Source: CAZKVJ01 sp964556225 (GTDB lineage: Bacteria; Actinomycetota; Acidimicrobiia; Acidimicrobiales; Ilumatobacteraceae). From it: DNA of 20,507 bases. The stretch is taken from NCBI GenBank assembly GCA_964556225.1, contig CAZKVJ010000032.1, forward strand, positions 1 through 20,507. Reading direction: 5' to 3'. The notes below the pieces were generated by a model that made no database searches, was not told where the DNA came from, and was given only the letters and a program-made list of their open reading frames with translations. Positions 14,080 through 20,507 of the stretch are shown here, piece after piece. The position numbers were made by a program, and so were the translations under genes. Numbering within the stretch: the first letter of the stretch is position 1; every line of letters begins with the position of its first letter.

Positions 14080-14466
14080 TCAGGCCAGGATCTTCGCCTT
14101 CATCTGCTCGAACTCGGCCTGGGTGATGGTGCCGTTGTCGAGCAGGGCCTTGGCCTGGGCCAGCTGGTCGGCGGGGCCACCGGCCACGCTCTTGATGTAC
14201 TGGTCCATCGCCTGTTTCTGTTCGCTGGCTTCCCTCATGGACCGCTCGGACATGCCCTTGCCGCGGGCGATCAGGTAGATGAGGGCCGTCAGGATCGGGG
14301 CGAACAGCAAGAAGATGATCCAGATCGCCTTGACCCAGCCGGAGGTGGCGTGGTCGCGGAACAGGTCCGAGATGATGGCGAACAGGACGAACAGGTAGGC
14401 CACGAACAGGAAGCTCAGGAGCATGATCCACAGGACCTCTCCGAAACCCCATTCTGCTGCAAGCAT
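14080..14466 (-). CDS. Small membrane protein with PLDc_N-like and SHOCT domains
   Basis: The 128-residue product starts at ATG 14466, six to seven nt after GAGGAGA, a good Shine-Dalgarno; frames extending further upstream were discarded. Two hydrophobic segments (residues ~10-33 and ~45-67) with HATSGWVKAIWIIFLLFAPILTA between and within them match the phospholipase D-nuclease N-terminal (PLDc_N) membrane motif. The C-terminal ~30 residues (LAQAKALLDNGTITQAEFEQ, then MKAKIL) are a SHOCT domain, a short helical pair found at the ends of many small bacterial membrane proteins. No enzymatic function is known for such proteins and none is proposed. The LACTB2-like gene follows on the same strand. 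A possible -10 is TAACCT at 14531-14526. Confidence 0.85.
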   Translation of the reverse strand: MLAAEWGFGEVLWIMLLSFLFVAYLFVLFAIISDLFRDHATSGWVKAIWIIFLLFAPILTALIYLIARGKGMSERSMREASEQKQAMDQYIKSVAGGPADQLAQAKALLDNGTITQAEFEQMKAKILA

Positions 14467-14525
14467 TGACGTCTCCTCGTATGGTTCATCGTTTGATGAG
14501 CATCCCGTCCGCGGGACGCCGGGGC

Positions 14526-14531
14526 AGGTTA
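14526..14531 (-). promoter_or_regulatory. Possible -10 element (TAACCT) of the SHOCT gene
   Basis: Read on the minus strand TAACCT fits TANNNT and would give a ~52-nt leader with the GAGGAGA site. No -35 is recognised, so this is tentative. The 162-bp divergent region 14467-14628 also holds the LapA-gene promoter and small inverted repeats such as CGTCC-GCG-GGACG. Confidence 0.25.
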
Positions 14532-14586
14532 CCCGCGTCATCTGGCCGTGGTGATGGGATTCGCCCGCAGCGTGAGCCGGGCCGCC

Positions 14587-14592
14587 TACAGT
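14587..14592 (+). promoter_or_regulatory. Putative -10 element (TACAGT) of the LapA-like gene
   Basis: TACAGTGC has the same TANNGTGC form as the elements at 3471 and 5324. The start point would be near 14599, giving a ~30-nt leader with GGGAGG (14613-14618) before ATG 14629. Confidence 0.4.
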
Positions 14593-14628
14593 GCGGATCG
14601 TCCGCTGAACCGGGGAGGCGAGCACACC

Positions 14629-14889
14629 ATGGCCATGGAGCAGTTCGACAGCAGCGCCAGCGAGGGCAGGCGACTCGGCGGCGGTGCGATCCTCTCGCTC
14701 GTCGGGGCCGGCCTGCTGGTGGTGTTCATGGTGCAGAACACCAGTGACACCACCGTGGAGTTCCTGATCTGGGACTTCACCTGGCCGACGTGGCTGCTGA
14801 TCCTGGTGTCTGCCCTGTTCGGCGCGATCCTGTGGATCGGGCTCGGCATCGTGCGACGCCATCGCCGCCGCAAGGCCCGGCGCGGCTGA
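14629..14889 (+). CDS. LapA-like (DUF1049) two-helix membrane protein
   Basis: The 86-residue protein starts at ATG 14629, about 10 nt after GGGAGG; the frame is open to 14548 but the -10 lies inside that extension. It has a short N-terminal soluble stretch, a first membrane helix (GGGAILSLVGAGLLVVFMVQN), the typical QNTSDTTVEFLIWDFTWP link, a second helix (LLILVSALFGAILWIGLGIV) and a very basic tail (RRHRRRKARRG). This is the pattern of the lipopolysaccharide-assembly protein A domain family, which in Gram-positive bacteria has no known LPS role. Function unknown. Its stop is only 7 bp from the stop of the convergent asparaginase gene. Confidence 0.8.
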   Translation: MAMEQFDSSASEGRRLGGGAILSLVGAGLLVVFMVQNTSDTTVEFLIWDFTWPTWLLILVSALFGAILWIGLGIVRRHRRRKARRG

Positions 14890-14896
14890 GGCCGGA

Positions 14897-15865
14897 TCAG
14901 GGCGCGAGCAGCGCCCGCACCTCACCCACCTCGCGGCCGTGTCCGCGCACGATCTGGCGCACCTCGGGTGCCGCGTCGGTCGTGTCGACGCCGATGGCGC
15001 CCAACGCCGCGATCATCACCGGGGGCCGGGCGCGGCTCGCGCCGTCGGCGATCTTCAGCGCCACGGCGCGTCCGTCCGGGAGCGCAGCCGCGAACACCCC
15101 CTCTGCGCCGTCCTTGGCCATCAGCCCCGGCACGGAGCGCATCAGCGCCGTCACGTCGCGCCGCTCGCCGCCGACCAGCGCCGGGTGCGCCGTCATCGCC
15201 GCGTACACCGCGTCACCGGCCGGCCCGGCCTCGCCGGTGGCGATGCGGCGGTAGGCACGGGCGAGCCCGGTCAGGGTGCACACGTGGGCGGGGGCGCCAC
15301 ACCCGTCGACGCCGACGTGGAACACCTCGTCACCGGTCAGCTCGGCGATGGCCGTGGTGATCGCGACCTGCAGCGGGTGGCGCGGGTCGAGGTACGCGCC
15401 GGCGTCATAGGGCCAGCCGTTGGCGACGCACGTGGCAACCATCGCGGCGTGCTTGCCGCTGCAGTTCTGGGTGAGCGGGGTGCGTCCGCCGCCGGCGCGC
15501 AGCACGGCCTCGGCGGCAGCGTCGTCGAGCGGCAGGTCGGGCGTGTTGGCGAGCGCTGCGGGCGAGAGTCCTACCGACGCCAGCAGCCGCTCCACCCCGG
15601 CGCAGTGCGGTGGCGTGCCGTCGTGGCTGGCGCACGCCAGCGCGAGCAGCGCCGGCTCCACGCGCAGACCGGCCCGGACCATGGCCGTGGCCTGGAGCGG
15701 CTTGCACGAGCTGCGCGGGTAGATCGCCACGTCCGGCGAACCGACCGACCGCGCGACCCGGCCATCACGGTCGAGCGCGACCACGGCGCCGAAGTGGACG
15801 GACTCGACGACGCCCGATCGCCAGGTCGCCGCGACCGGGACGTAGGCCTCGGGCGCCGACGTCAT
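14897..15865 (-). CDS. L-asparaginase II family enzyme (Rhizobium etli type)
   Basis: The 322-residue protein belongs to the PF06089 asparaginase II family, unrelated to the E. coli type I/II enzymes. It hydrolyses L-asparagine to aspartate and ammonia. Visible motifs are WRSGVVESVH near the N-terminus, S52-S-C-K55-P (SxxK-like), C135-S-G-K138-HA and DGC189-GAP; C135, K138 and C189 match the zinc-site residues described for the R. etli enzyme. Length is normal and there is no signal peptide, so it is cytoplasmic. ATG 15865 is the only reasonable start; the frame continues upstream through a palindrome into sequence with no family similarity. No Shine-Dalgarno is visible and the palindrome ends 8 bp before the ATG, so initiation is unusual. 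It follows the AI-2E permease gene. Confidence 0.88.
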   Translation of the reverse strand: MTSAPEAYVPVAATWRSGVVESVHFGAVVALDRDGRVARSVGSPDVAIYPRSSCKPLQATAMVRAGLRVEPALLALACASHDGTPPHCAGVERLLASVGLSPAALANTPDLPLDDAAAEAVLRAGGGRTPLTQNCSGKHAAMVATCVANGWPYDAGAYLDPRHPLQVAITTAIAELTGDEVFHVGVDGCGAPAHVCTLTGLARAYRRIATGEAGPAGDAVYAAMTAHPALVGGERRDVTALMRSVPGLMAKDGAEGVFAAALPDGRAVALKIADGASRARPPVMIAALGAIGVDTTDAAPEVRQIVRGHGREVGEVRALLAP

Positions 15866-15873
15866 CCGGCGCT

Positions 15874-15921
15874 GCGTTTGTTCGACTTGCCAGCATTTCT
15901 GCTGGCAAGTCGAACAAACGC
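15874..15921. terminator. Family B palindrome, second copy, between tandem genes
   Basis: Arms 15874-15895 and 15900-15921 pair perfectly over 22 bp around a 4-base loop. GGGGTGG follows, as in the copy at 2029-2092. Compared with that copy a G-C pair in the stem has become T-A on both arms, a compensatory change. It lies after the AI-2E permease stop (15939) and ends 8 bp before the asparaginase ATG, so it is probably the permease terminator. Confidence 0.75.
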
Positions 15922-15938
15922 GGGGTGGGGGCGGCGGG

Positions 15939-17078
15939 TCATGGGGCCTCGCTCGTGGGCGGGACCGGCGGGCCGCGCCGGCGCCGCCGGGGTTGGCGAA
16001 CGGTGGTGAGCGGGCTCTCGATGACGTCGTGGCGAGGCCCCCACGCGCCTGCGATGGCCGTGGCCATGGCGGCAGCGGGCAACGCCAAGATGGCGCCGAC
16101 CGGACCCAGCACCGCCGCACCGGCCAGCGCGGCACCGAACGCCACCGCCGGGTGCAGCTCCATGGTGCGCGCCGTGATCCGCGGGGCGAAGAGGTAGTTC
16201 TCGATCTGCTGGTAGACGACGATGAACACGAGCACGATCAGCGCCTTGCGCGGCGAGTCGATGAACGTGATGAGGACCGGCAGCACCCCCGCCACGTAGG
16301 TGCCGACCACCGGGAGGAACTGCGAGATGAGCCCGACCCAGAGGGCGAGCGCGACCGGCGCCGGCGTGCCAAGCGACTGGAACACCACCCAGTGGAAGAA
16401 CGCGGACAGCAGTGCCAGCAGGCCGCGCGAGACCAGGTAGCCGCCGGTCTTGTCGACCGCCAGCTCCCACGTGTCGAGCACCTTGCGCTGGTGGTCGTGG
16501 TGGAGCCGGCTGCACACGGCACGTCGCAGCCTCGGCCCGTCGGCCACGAGGTAGAACGTGAACAGCAGCACCGACAGCGCCTGCAGCATCCCGCCGAGCA
16601 CGGTGACGGAGATCTTGACGGCGTTGTCCTGCTGGCTGGCGATGAACTCCTGCACCGGGCCGTCGGGGTCGTTGATGGCGTCGTTCACCTCCTGCGCGTC
16701 GATGTTGGTCCCGAAGTTGTCGTTCAGGAAGTCGACGGTGCGGTTCACGTACCGCTCGCTATTCTGCAGCAGGTCGGCGATCTGGGTGCCCACCGAGGTG
16801 CCGACGGCGCCGAGGAACACCAACGTCCCGGCCAGCACGAGCCCGAGCACCAACACGGTCGCCTGGCCGCGCCGGGCACCGCGCCGCACCAGGCGATCGA
16901 CGAACGGCTCGGTGGCGAGCGCGAGGAACAGCGACACGAGCAGCAGCACCAGCAGGGTGTGGAGCCGGTCGACGGTGTAGCGCAGCACCAGGGTGGCGAT
17001 GTAGCCGGCCCAGAACACCACGACGGCCTTCCAGACCCAGCGGGGCATGGCATCGCGTTGGTCCGGGGTGTCGGCCAT
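15939..17078 (-). CDS. AI-2E family (PF01594) membrane transporter
   Basis: The 379-residue protein has about seven to eight hydrophobic segments in the family's order: two near the N-terminus (VWKAVVVFWAGYIATLVL; LLVLLLVSLFLALATEPFV), a third at ~75-98, a periplasmic or coiled loop (residues ~100-160), then a C-terminal block with GLISQFLPVVGTYVAG and YQQIENYLFAPRI, the most conserved stretches of the family. Members export diverse small molecules or act as Na+/H+ antiporters; AI-2 transport should not be assumed. The C-terminus is basic and Pro-rich (RQPRRRRRGPP). Start ATG 17078 is preceded by TACGCT with 7 nt, fitting a leaderless transcript. It is 22 bp downstream of the amidotransferase gene. 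Confidence 0.87.
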   Translation of the reverse strand: MADTPDQRDAMPRWVWKAVVVFWAGYIATLVLRYTVDRLHTLLVLLLVSLFLALATEPFVDRLVRRGARRGQATVLVLGLVLAGTLVFLGAVGTSVGTQIADLLQNSERYVNRTVDFLNDNFGTNIDAQEVNDAINDPDGPVQEFIASQQDNAVKISVTVLGGMLQALSVLLFTFYLVADGPRLRRAVCSRLHHDHQRKVLDTWELAVDKTGGYLVSRGLLALLSAFFHWVVFQSLGTPAPVALALWVGLISQFLPVVGTYVAGVLPVLITFIDSPRKALIVLVFIVVYQQIENYLFAPRITARTMELHPAVAFGAALAGAAVLGPVGAILALPAAAMATAIAGAWGPRHDVIESPLTTVRQPRRRRRGPPVPPTSEAP

Positions 17079-17091
17079 CGCGGCGAGCGTA
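17078..17091 (-). promoter_or_regulatory. Leaderless promoter -10 (TACGCT, 7 nt, ATG)
   Basis: TACGCT occupies 17091-17086 on the minus strand, followed by 7 nt and ATG 17078 of the AI-2E gene. It lies in the 22-bp gap after the amidotransferase stop, so the permease can be transcribed independently. Confidence 0.5.
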
Positions 17092-17100
17092 GTGAGCGAG

Positions 17101-17862
17101 CTAGCGGGCTGACGCGGACAGGCGATCGACGGCCCGGTCGACGAGGGCGTCGTAGAGGGCCTGCTGGTGGGGGTCGGTGGCCGCGGTGTCCTCCGGGTGC
17201 CATTGCACGCCCAGCAGCCACATGCCGTCGTCGTCGTGCTCGAGCGCCTCGATCAGGCCGTCGGGCGAGCGACCCACCACGCGCAGGCCCTCGCCGACGC
17301 GGTCGATGCCCTGGTGGTGGAACGACGCGCCCTCGAACGTGGTGGTGCGCATGGCCTCGGCCACGAGCGAGCCCCGGTCGAGGCCGACCTCGTGCAGCAC
17401 GTACTCCGCCCCGGCCGGGAACTTCGCCGGGGCGTGGTCGAGGTGGCCGGGCACGTCCGGGAGGTGCTGGATGAGCGTGCCGCCGAGGCACACGTTGACC
17501 AGCTGGATCCCCCGGCAGACGGCCAGCGTCGGCAGCTGCAGGGCCAGGGCGGCACGAACGAGCAGCATCTCGAAGTGGTCCTGCTCGGGGTGCACGCCGT
17601 AGATGCTCGGGTGGTGCGCACCGCCGTAGCTGGCCGGGTCGACATCGGCGCCGCCCATCAGCACCAGCGCGTCGAACCGCCCGAGCAGCGCTTGGGCCGC
17701 ATCGGCGGACAGCGGCCGTGGTGCCAGCACGAGCGGTTCGCCGCCTGCGCGTCGCACCGACTCGAGGTAGCGGTAGCCGGCGAACGTGACGGCGTCGCGG
17801 GCCACGCGCCCCGCCGCGCCGTGACGGCCGGCGACGGCGACGAGCGGCGGGGGGTTCGTCAC
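17101..17862 (-). CDS. Class I glutamine amidotransferase-like hydrolase (peptidase C26, gamma-glutamyl-GABA hydrolase type)
   Basis: The 253-residue protein resembles PuuD-type enzymes that cleave gamma-glutamyl amides such as gamma-glutamyl-GABA. The triad is visible: C116 in LAVCRGIQLVNV, H222 and E224 in VQWHPE. GGADVDPASYG (70-80) is the family's characteristic substrate loop, and SFHHQGID another conserved block. No signal peptide, so cytoplasmic. The start is GTG 17862, giving MTNPPPLVAVAG; the frame extends 27 codons further but that would overlap the YcaQ-like gene. TAGGGT with a 7-nt spacer precedes the GTG. The exact substrate is not certain; a polyamine-pathway role is not supported by neighbours. 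Confidence 0.85.
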   Translation of the reverse strand: MTNPPPLVAVAGRHGAAGRVARDAVTFAGYRYLESVRRAGGEPLVLAPRPLSADAAQALLGRFDALVLMGGADVDPASYGGAHHPSIYGVHPEQDHFEMLLVRAALALQLPTLAVCRGIQLVNVCLGGTLIQHLPDVPGHLDHAPAKFPAGAEYVLHEVGLDRGSLVAEAMRTTTFEGASFHHQGIDRVGEGLRVVGRSPDGLIEALEHDDDGMWLLGVQWHPEDTAATDPHQQALYDALVDRAVDRLSASAR

Positions 17863-17875
17863 GACCCCAACCCTA
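17862..17875 (-). promoter_or_regulatory. Leaderless promoter -10 (TAGGGT, 7 nt, GTG) sharing the upstream gene's stop codon
   Basis: TAGGGT lies at 17875-17870 on the minus strand, followed by 7 nt and GTG 17862. Its first three bases, TAG, are the stop codon of the YcaQ-like gene (17875-17873). Confidence 0.5.
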
Positions 17876-19114
17876 CTGGCGGTTGGCCGCCACGGCCCGG
17901 GCCAGTGGCGGCGCCAGGTCTCCCCGGTCCCCCACCTCGACACGCTCCAACCCGAGCCATCCGGCCATCAGCGCCAGCTCCTCGGCCAGCTCGGCAGCCA
18001 CCTCGGCCGGACCGACGCCGTCGGGGAGGGGTTGCTCCGCGTACGCGCCCGGCACCAGCAGCACGCCGGCGGGGCGGTCGGCCTTGACGTCGACACGTGC
18101 CACCAACCGATCGCCGAGGAGGAAGGGCAGCACGTAGTAGCCGAAGCGACGCTTGGGTGCCGGGGTGTAGATCTCGATGCGGTAGTGGAAGTCGAAGAGC
18201 CGCTCCGTGCGCTCGCGGTTCCACACCAGCGAGTCGAACGGCGACAGCAGTGCCCGGGCACGGACCCGCCGGGGCACGCGGACCTCGGGCAGGGCGTAGG
18301 CGGGCTGGCGCCAGCCGTCGACCGCCACCGTGACCAGGTGCCCGTCCTCGACCAGCTCGTGCAGGGCCCGGCGGCTCTTGGGGATGTTCTGGCGGTGGTA
18401 GTCGGCAAGGTCGCGGTGCGTGGCGACCCCGAGCGACCGGGCAGCGCGCACCAGCAGCTCCTTGCGAGCCTCGGGCTCCGCCGGCGTGGGGGCCGCCAGC
18501 GCGGCCGCCGGCAGCACCCGTTCGGGCAGGTCGTAGACCCGGGCGAAGTCGCTGCGGCGGCGGACCGCGGTCAGCCGGCCGGTCCAGAACAGGTGCTCCA
18601 ACGCCAGCTTGGCATGGTCCCAGTCCCACCACGTGCCCTTGGGCCCGGTGCGCTCCGACAGGTCGCCGGCGGTGGCCGGACCGTCCGTCTCGATGCGCCG
18701 GTACACCGCCTCCACGTAGTCGGGCCGCTCGCGCTGCATCTGTACGACGCCGGCCCAGGCAGCGCCGTTCGCGGCCGCCTCCATCTTCCAGCGGAACAGG
18801 CGGTGGTCGGCGCTCGGGATGTGGCTGGCCTCATGTCCCCAGTACTCGAACAGCTCACCGTCTCGGGTGGCGTCCGGGATGAGCGTTCGGGGATGGGCGC
18901 CGAGACGGGCGAACAGCGGCAGCTCCTGGCTGCGGACCACCACGTTGACGGAGTCGATCTGGATGAGCCCGACGCGATCGAGCACCCGGCGGAGGTGGCG
19001 GCGATCGACCCGGCCGGTGGGTCGCGGGTCGGCGAAGCCCTGTGCCGCCAGCGCAGCGCGACGGGCCGCGGCGAGGCTGATCCGCTCGACCGGACGTGCG
19101 CTGCCGGCGCTCAC
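17873..19114 (-). CDS. YcaQ/AlkZ-type winged-helix DNA glycosylase-like protein
   Basis: The 413-residue protein matches the HTH_42 (YcaQ/AlkZ) family: ISLAAARRAALAAQGF at the N-terminus, LDRVGLIQIDSVNVVVRSQELPLFAR, FEYWGHEASHIP, and the C-terminal block LLSPFDSLVWNRERTERLFDFHYRIE. Characterised members excise bulky alkylated bases and unhook DNA interstrand crosslinks. The position of the family's catalytic Gln motif reads Q52-I-D54, the Q-x-D form rather than Q-x-Q. Start GTG 19114 overlaps the TGA of the SDR gene (GTGA), so translation is coupled; frames running up to 19309 are only read-through of the SDR. Activity on DNA crosslinks is inferred from family membership. Confidence 0.87.
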   Translation of the reverse strand: MSAGSARPVERISLAAARRAALAAQGFADPRPTGRVDRRHLRRVLDRVGLIQIDSVNVVVRSQELPLFARLGAHPRTLIPDATRDGELFEYWGHEASHIPSADHRLFRWKMEAAANGAAWAGVVQMQRERPDYVEAVYRRIETDGPATAGDLSERTGPKGTWWDWDHAKLALEHLFWTGRLTAVRRRSDFARVYDLPERVLPAAALAAPTPAEPEARKELLVRAARSLGVATHRDLADYHRQNIPKSRRALHELVEDGHLVTVAVDGWRQPAYALPEVRVPRRVRARALLSPFDSLVWNRERTERLFDFHYRIEIYTPAPKRRFGYYVLPFLLGDRLVARVDVKADRPAGVLLVPGAYAEQPLPDGVGPAEVAAELAEELALMAGWLGLERVEVGDRGDLAPPLARAVAANRQ

Positions 19115-19878
19115 ACCGTGGGCCACAGGTTCACGGTGCCGTGGATGCCACCGTCGACCGAGATGACCTCGCCCGTGACGGCGCTCGACTCGTCGCTGGC
19201 GAGGAACGTGACGACGTTGGCGACCTCCTCCACCGTGGTGAGGCGCCGGAGGGGGACCACCCCGAGCACCACTTCGGCGACGCCGGGCCGCTCGAGGGCC
19301 TGCGCCCACATGTCGGTCTCGACCACCCCGGGGGACACCGCGTTGGCCCGGATGCCGAGCGGTCCGTACTCCATCGCGATCGCCCGGGTCATGCCGTCGA
19401 GCGCGGCCTTCGAAGCGGCGTACGCGCTGCGGCGCGGCGCGCCCCGCCGGCCGGAGATCGACGAGATCGACACGATGCTGCCGGAGCGCTGCTCGACCAT
19501 CGCTGGCAGCGCCGCTGCACAGGCGAGCAGCGCGGCGCGGACGTTGACGGCGAAGAGGTGGTCGATCTCCTCGGCGGTGATGGCGTCGCTCCGCTTGCGC
19601 AAGGCGACACCGGCATTGTTGACCAATACGTCAAGGCGACCGTCGAACGAATCGAGCGCCGCGTCGACGGCCACGGTCGGGGCCTGCGGCTCCGCCAGGT
19701 CGGCCACGACGATCACGGGGTCGTGGCTGAGCCGGCGGGCGACGATCTCGAGCTCGGAGAGGTTGCGCGACACGAGCGCCACGCGCGCCCCCGCCCGATC
19801 GAGCGCCTCGGCCACGGCGGCGCCGATCCCGCGGCCGGCACCGGTGACCAGCGCGTTGCGACCGGTCAGGTCGGCCAC
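19111..19878 (-). CDS. Short-chain dehydrogenase/reductase (FabG-like SDR)
   Basis: The 255-residue protein is a classical NAD(P)-dependent SDR: cofactor motif TGAGRGIG (12-19), N88-A-G90, N112, catalytic S140, Y153 and K157 (YAASK), and the C-terminal VTGEVISVDGG. Length and motif spacing are normal. The substrate is not known. Start GTG 19878 has GAGGG about ten nt upstream and lies 12 nt after the cyclophilin stop, so the two genes are one operon, followed by the YcaQ-like gene with overlapping stop and start. Confidence 0.9.
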   Translation of the reverse strand: MADLTGRNALVTGAGRGIGAAVAEALDRAGARVALVSRNLSELEIVARRLSHDPVIVVADLAEPQAPTVAVDAALDSFDGRLDVLVNNAGVALRKRSDAITAEEIDHLFAVNVRAALLACAAALPAMVEQRSGSIVSISSISGRRGAPRRSAYAASKAALDGMTRAIAMEYGPLGIRANAVSPGVVETDMWAQALERPGVAEVVLGVVPLRRLTTVEEVANVVTFLASDESSAVTGEVISVDGGIHGTVNLWPTV

Positions 19879-19890
19879 GCCTGCGGACCC

Positions 19891-20448
19891 TCAGTCGGAG
19901 ACGGCGATGTCAACCGAGCTGATGACGACATCGGTGGTGGGTCGGTCGGAACGATCGGTCGGACTGGTCTGGATGGCGTCGACGACGTCGAGACCCTTCA
20001 CGACCTTTCCGAACAGCGAGTACGCCGGCGGCAAACGAACGCCGTCGGGGCCGCTGATCACGAAGAACTGGCTGCCGTTCGTGTTCGGGCCGGCGTTGGC
20101 CATGGCGAGCGAGCCCAGCTCGTACTGGCCGGGCTTGGGCAGCTCGTCCTCGAAGCGGTAGCCCGGTCCGCCGGTGCCGGTGCCCTTGGGGTCGCCGCCC
20201 TGGATGACGAAGTTCTTGATCACCCGGTGGAAGATGACGCCGTCGTAGTAGTGGTGCAGGGCGAGGAACACGAAGTTGTTCACGGTCTTGGGCGCCTTCA
20301 CGGCGTCGAGCGCGACGACGATGTCGCCCAGCGTGGTGTGCAGGGTGGCGGTGTAGCGCTTCGACGGGTCGATGCCCATCTCCGGCGGCTCCGGGAAGCT
20401 CTGGGTCTTGGGCGCGGAACCGTCGAAGGGCGGGAAGGGGTGCGGCAT
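19891..20448 (-). CDS. Cyclophilin-type peptidyl-prolyl cis-trans isomerase
   Basis: The 185-residue protein contains a single cyclophilin domain (residues ~33-183): FHRVIKNFVIQGGDPKGTGTGG with R75 and Q83 of the active site, and SLAMANAGPNTNGSQFFV. It catalyses proline isomerisation during protein folding. No signal peptide, so cytoplasmic. ATG 20448 is chosen because TAGGGT stands exactly 7 nt upstream (leaderless); the frame's GTG at 20457 lies between the -10 and the ATG and would be upstream of the transcript start. First gene of the minus-strand run that continues with SDR and YcaQ. Confidence 0.92.
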   Translation of the reverse strand: MPHPFPPFDGSAPKTQSFPEPPEMGIDPSKRYTATLHTTLGDIVVALDAVKAPKTVNNFVFLALHHYYDGVIFHRVIKNFVIQGGDPKGTGTGGPGYRFEDELPKPGQYELGSLAMANAGPNTNGSQFFVISGPDGVRLPPAYSLFGKVVKGLDVVDAIQTSPTDRSDRPTTDVVISSVDIAVSD

Positions 20449-20461
20449 GGCGCGCACCCTA
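20448..20461 (-). promoter_or_regulatory. Leaderless promoter -10 (TAGGGT, 7 nt, ATG)
   Basis: TAGGGT at 20461-20456 on the minus strand is followed by 7 nt and ATG 20448. Just upstream CGGTAGGTGCGCC resembles CGGTAGGGTGCGC, a short imperfect duplication of the promoter core. Confidence 0.5.
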
Positions 20462-20485
20462 CCGGGCGCACCTACCGCACCCCCA

Positions 20486-20507
20486 CGGTTCTGGCACCAC
20501 CAGGTAG
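20486..20507. repeat. Left half of a family A palindrome, cut by the window edge
   Basis: CGGTTCTGG followed by CACCACCAGGTAG matches the left arm at 10497-10516 at both ends (CGGTTCTGG, AGGxAGTAG-like) with a different middle. The centre and right arm should lie just beyond the window. It sits about 25 bp upstream of the cyclophilin -10. Confidence 0.6.

Noticed and set aside
15866..16135. N-terminal extension of the asparaginase through the palindrome
   Set aside because: The extension reads through a perfect inverted repeat and into the permease gene and has no family similarity.
18032..20161. A 709-codon plus-strand frame across the YcaQ, SDR and cyclophilin genes
   Set aside because: It crosses three well-supported minus-strand genes and has no domain of its own.
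1..20507. CRISPR arrays, tRNA or rRNA genes, insertion sequences
   Set aside because: No regularly spaced direct repeats, no transposase frame and no RNA-gene pattern was seen; the long palindromes have no adjacent transposase or target-site duplication.

Overview
The window looks like chromosomal DNA of a high-GC actinobacterium, most likely of the class Acidimicrobiia. This is inferred from the strong G/C bias at third codon positions, frequent GTG starts, leaderless promoters, secreted proteins built of ~120-residue 'TPTR..DTR' repeats, and a cyclase-AAA-TPR giant. I see no rRNA, tRNA, CRISPR array, transposase or phage gene. Sixteen protein genes fill nearly the whole window, and no gene-free stretch exceeds 200 bp.

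Left part (1-3525): a secreted trypsin-fold serine protease (88-2025, +) faces a cytoplasmic serine hydrolase of the beta-lactamase-like superfamily (2093-3325, -) across a long palindromic terminator. A 197-bp divergent region with a dense cluster of CGCGA-N3-TCGCG sites separates the hydrolase from the next gene.

Middle part (3526-13082): this is the most interesting block. Two MFS transporters, each fused to a C-terminal cyclic-nucleotide-binding (CNB) domain (3526-5208 and 11433-13082), flank a 1244-residue protein with two class III adenylyl cyclase domains, an AAA ATPase and a TPR-like C-terminus (6783-10517). A secreted Ig-like protein (5386-6765) is probably co-transcribed with the cyclase. 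A metallo-beta-lactamase-fold hydrolase (10562-11401) sits between cyclase and second transporter. I infer a cAMP module: synthesis (cyclase), response (two CNB-gated permeases) and perhaps turnover (MBL hydrolase). The two cyclase domains have complementary losses, as in mammalian C1/C2 cyclases.

Right part (13086-20507): an MBL hydrolase, a small PLDc_N/SHOCT membrane protein, a LapA-like membrane protein, an L-asparaginase II-family enzyme, an AI-2E-family permease, a class I glutamine amidotransferase (peptidase C26 type), a YcaQ/AlkZ-type DNA glycosylase-like protein, an SDR oxidoreductase and a cyclophilin. The last five lie head to tail on the minus strand (cyclophilin first), with a GTGA stop/start overlap between SDR and YcaQ and internal leaderless promoters.

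Two families of long near-perfect palindromes punctuate gene ends. Family A (arms carrying GGTTCTGG and AGTAGCGCT) occurs complete at 10498-10546 and as half elements at both window edges. Family B (arms beginning GCGTTTG) occurs at 2038-2085 and 15874-15921. Four genes (11401, 17078, 17862, 20448) show TANNNT exactly 7 nt before the start codon, the signature of leaderless transcripts. Plus-strand genes with Shine-Dalgarno leaders share a TANNGTGC -10.
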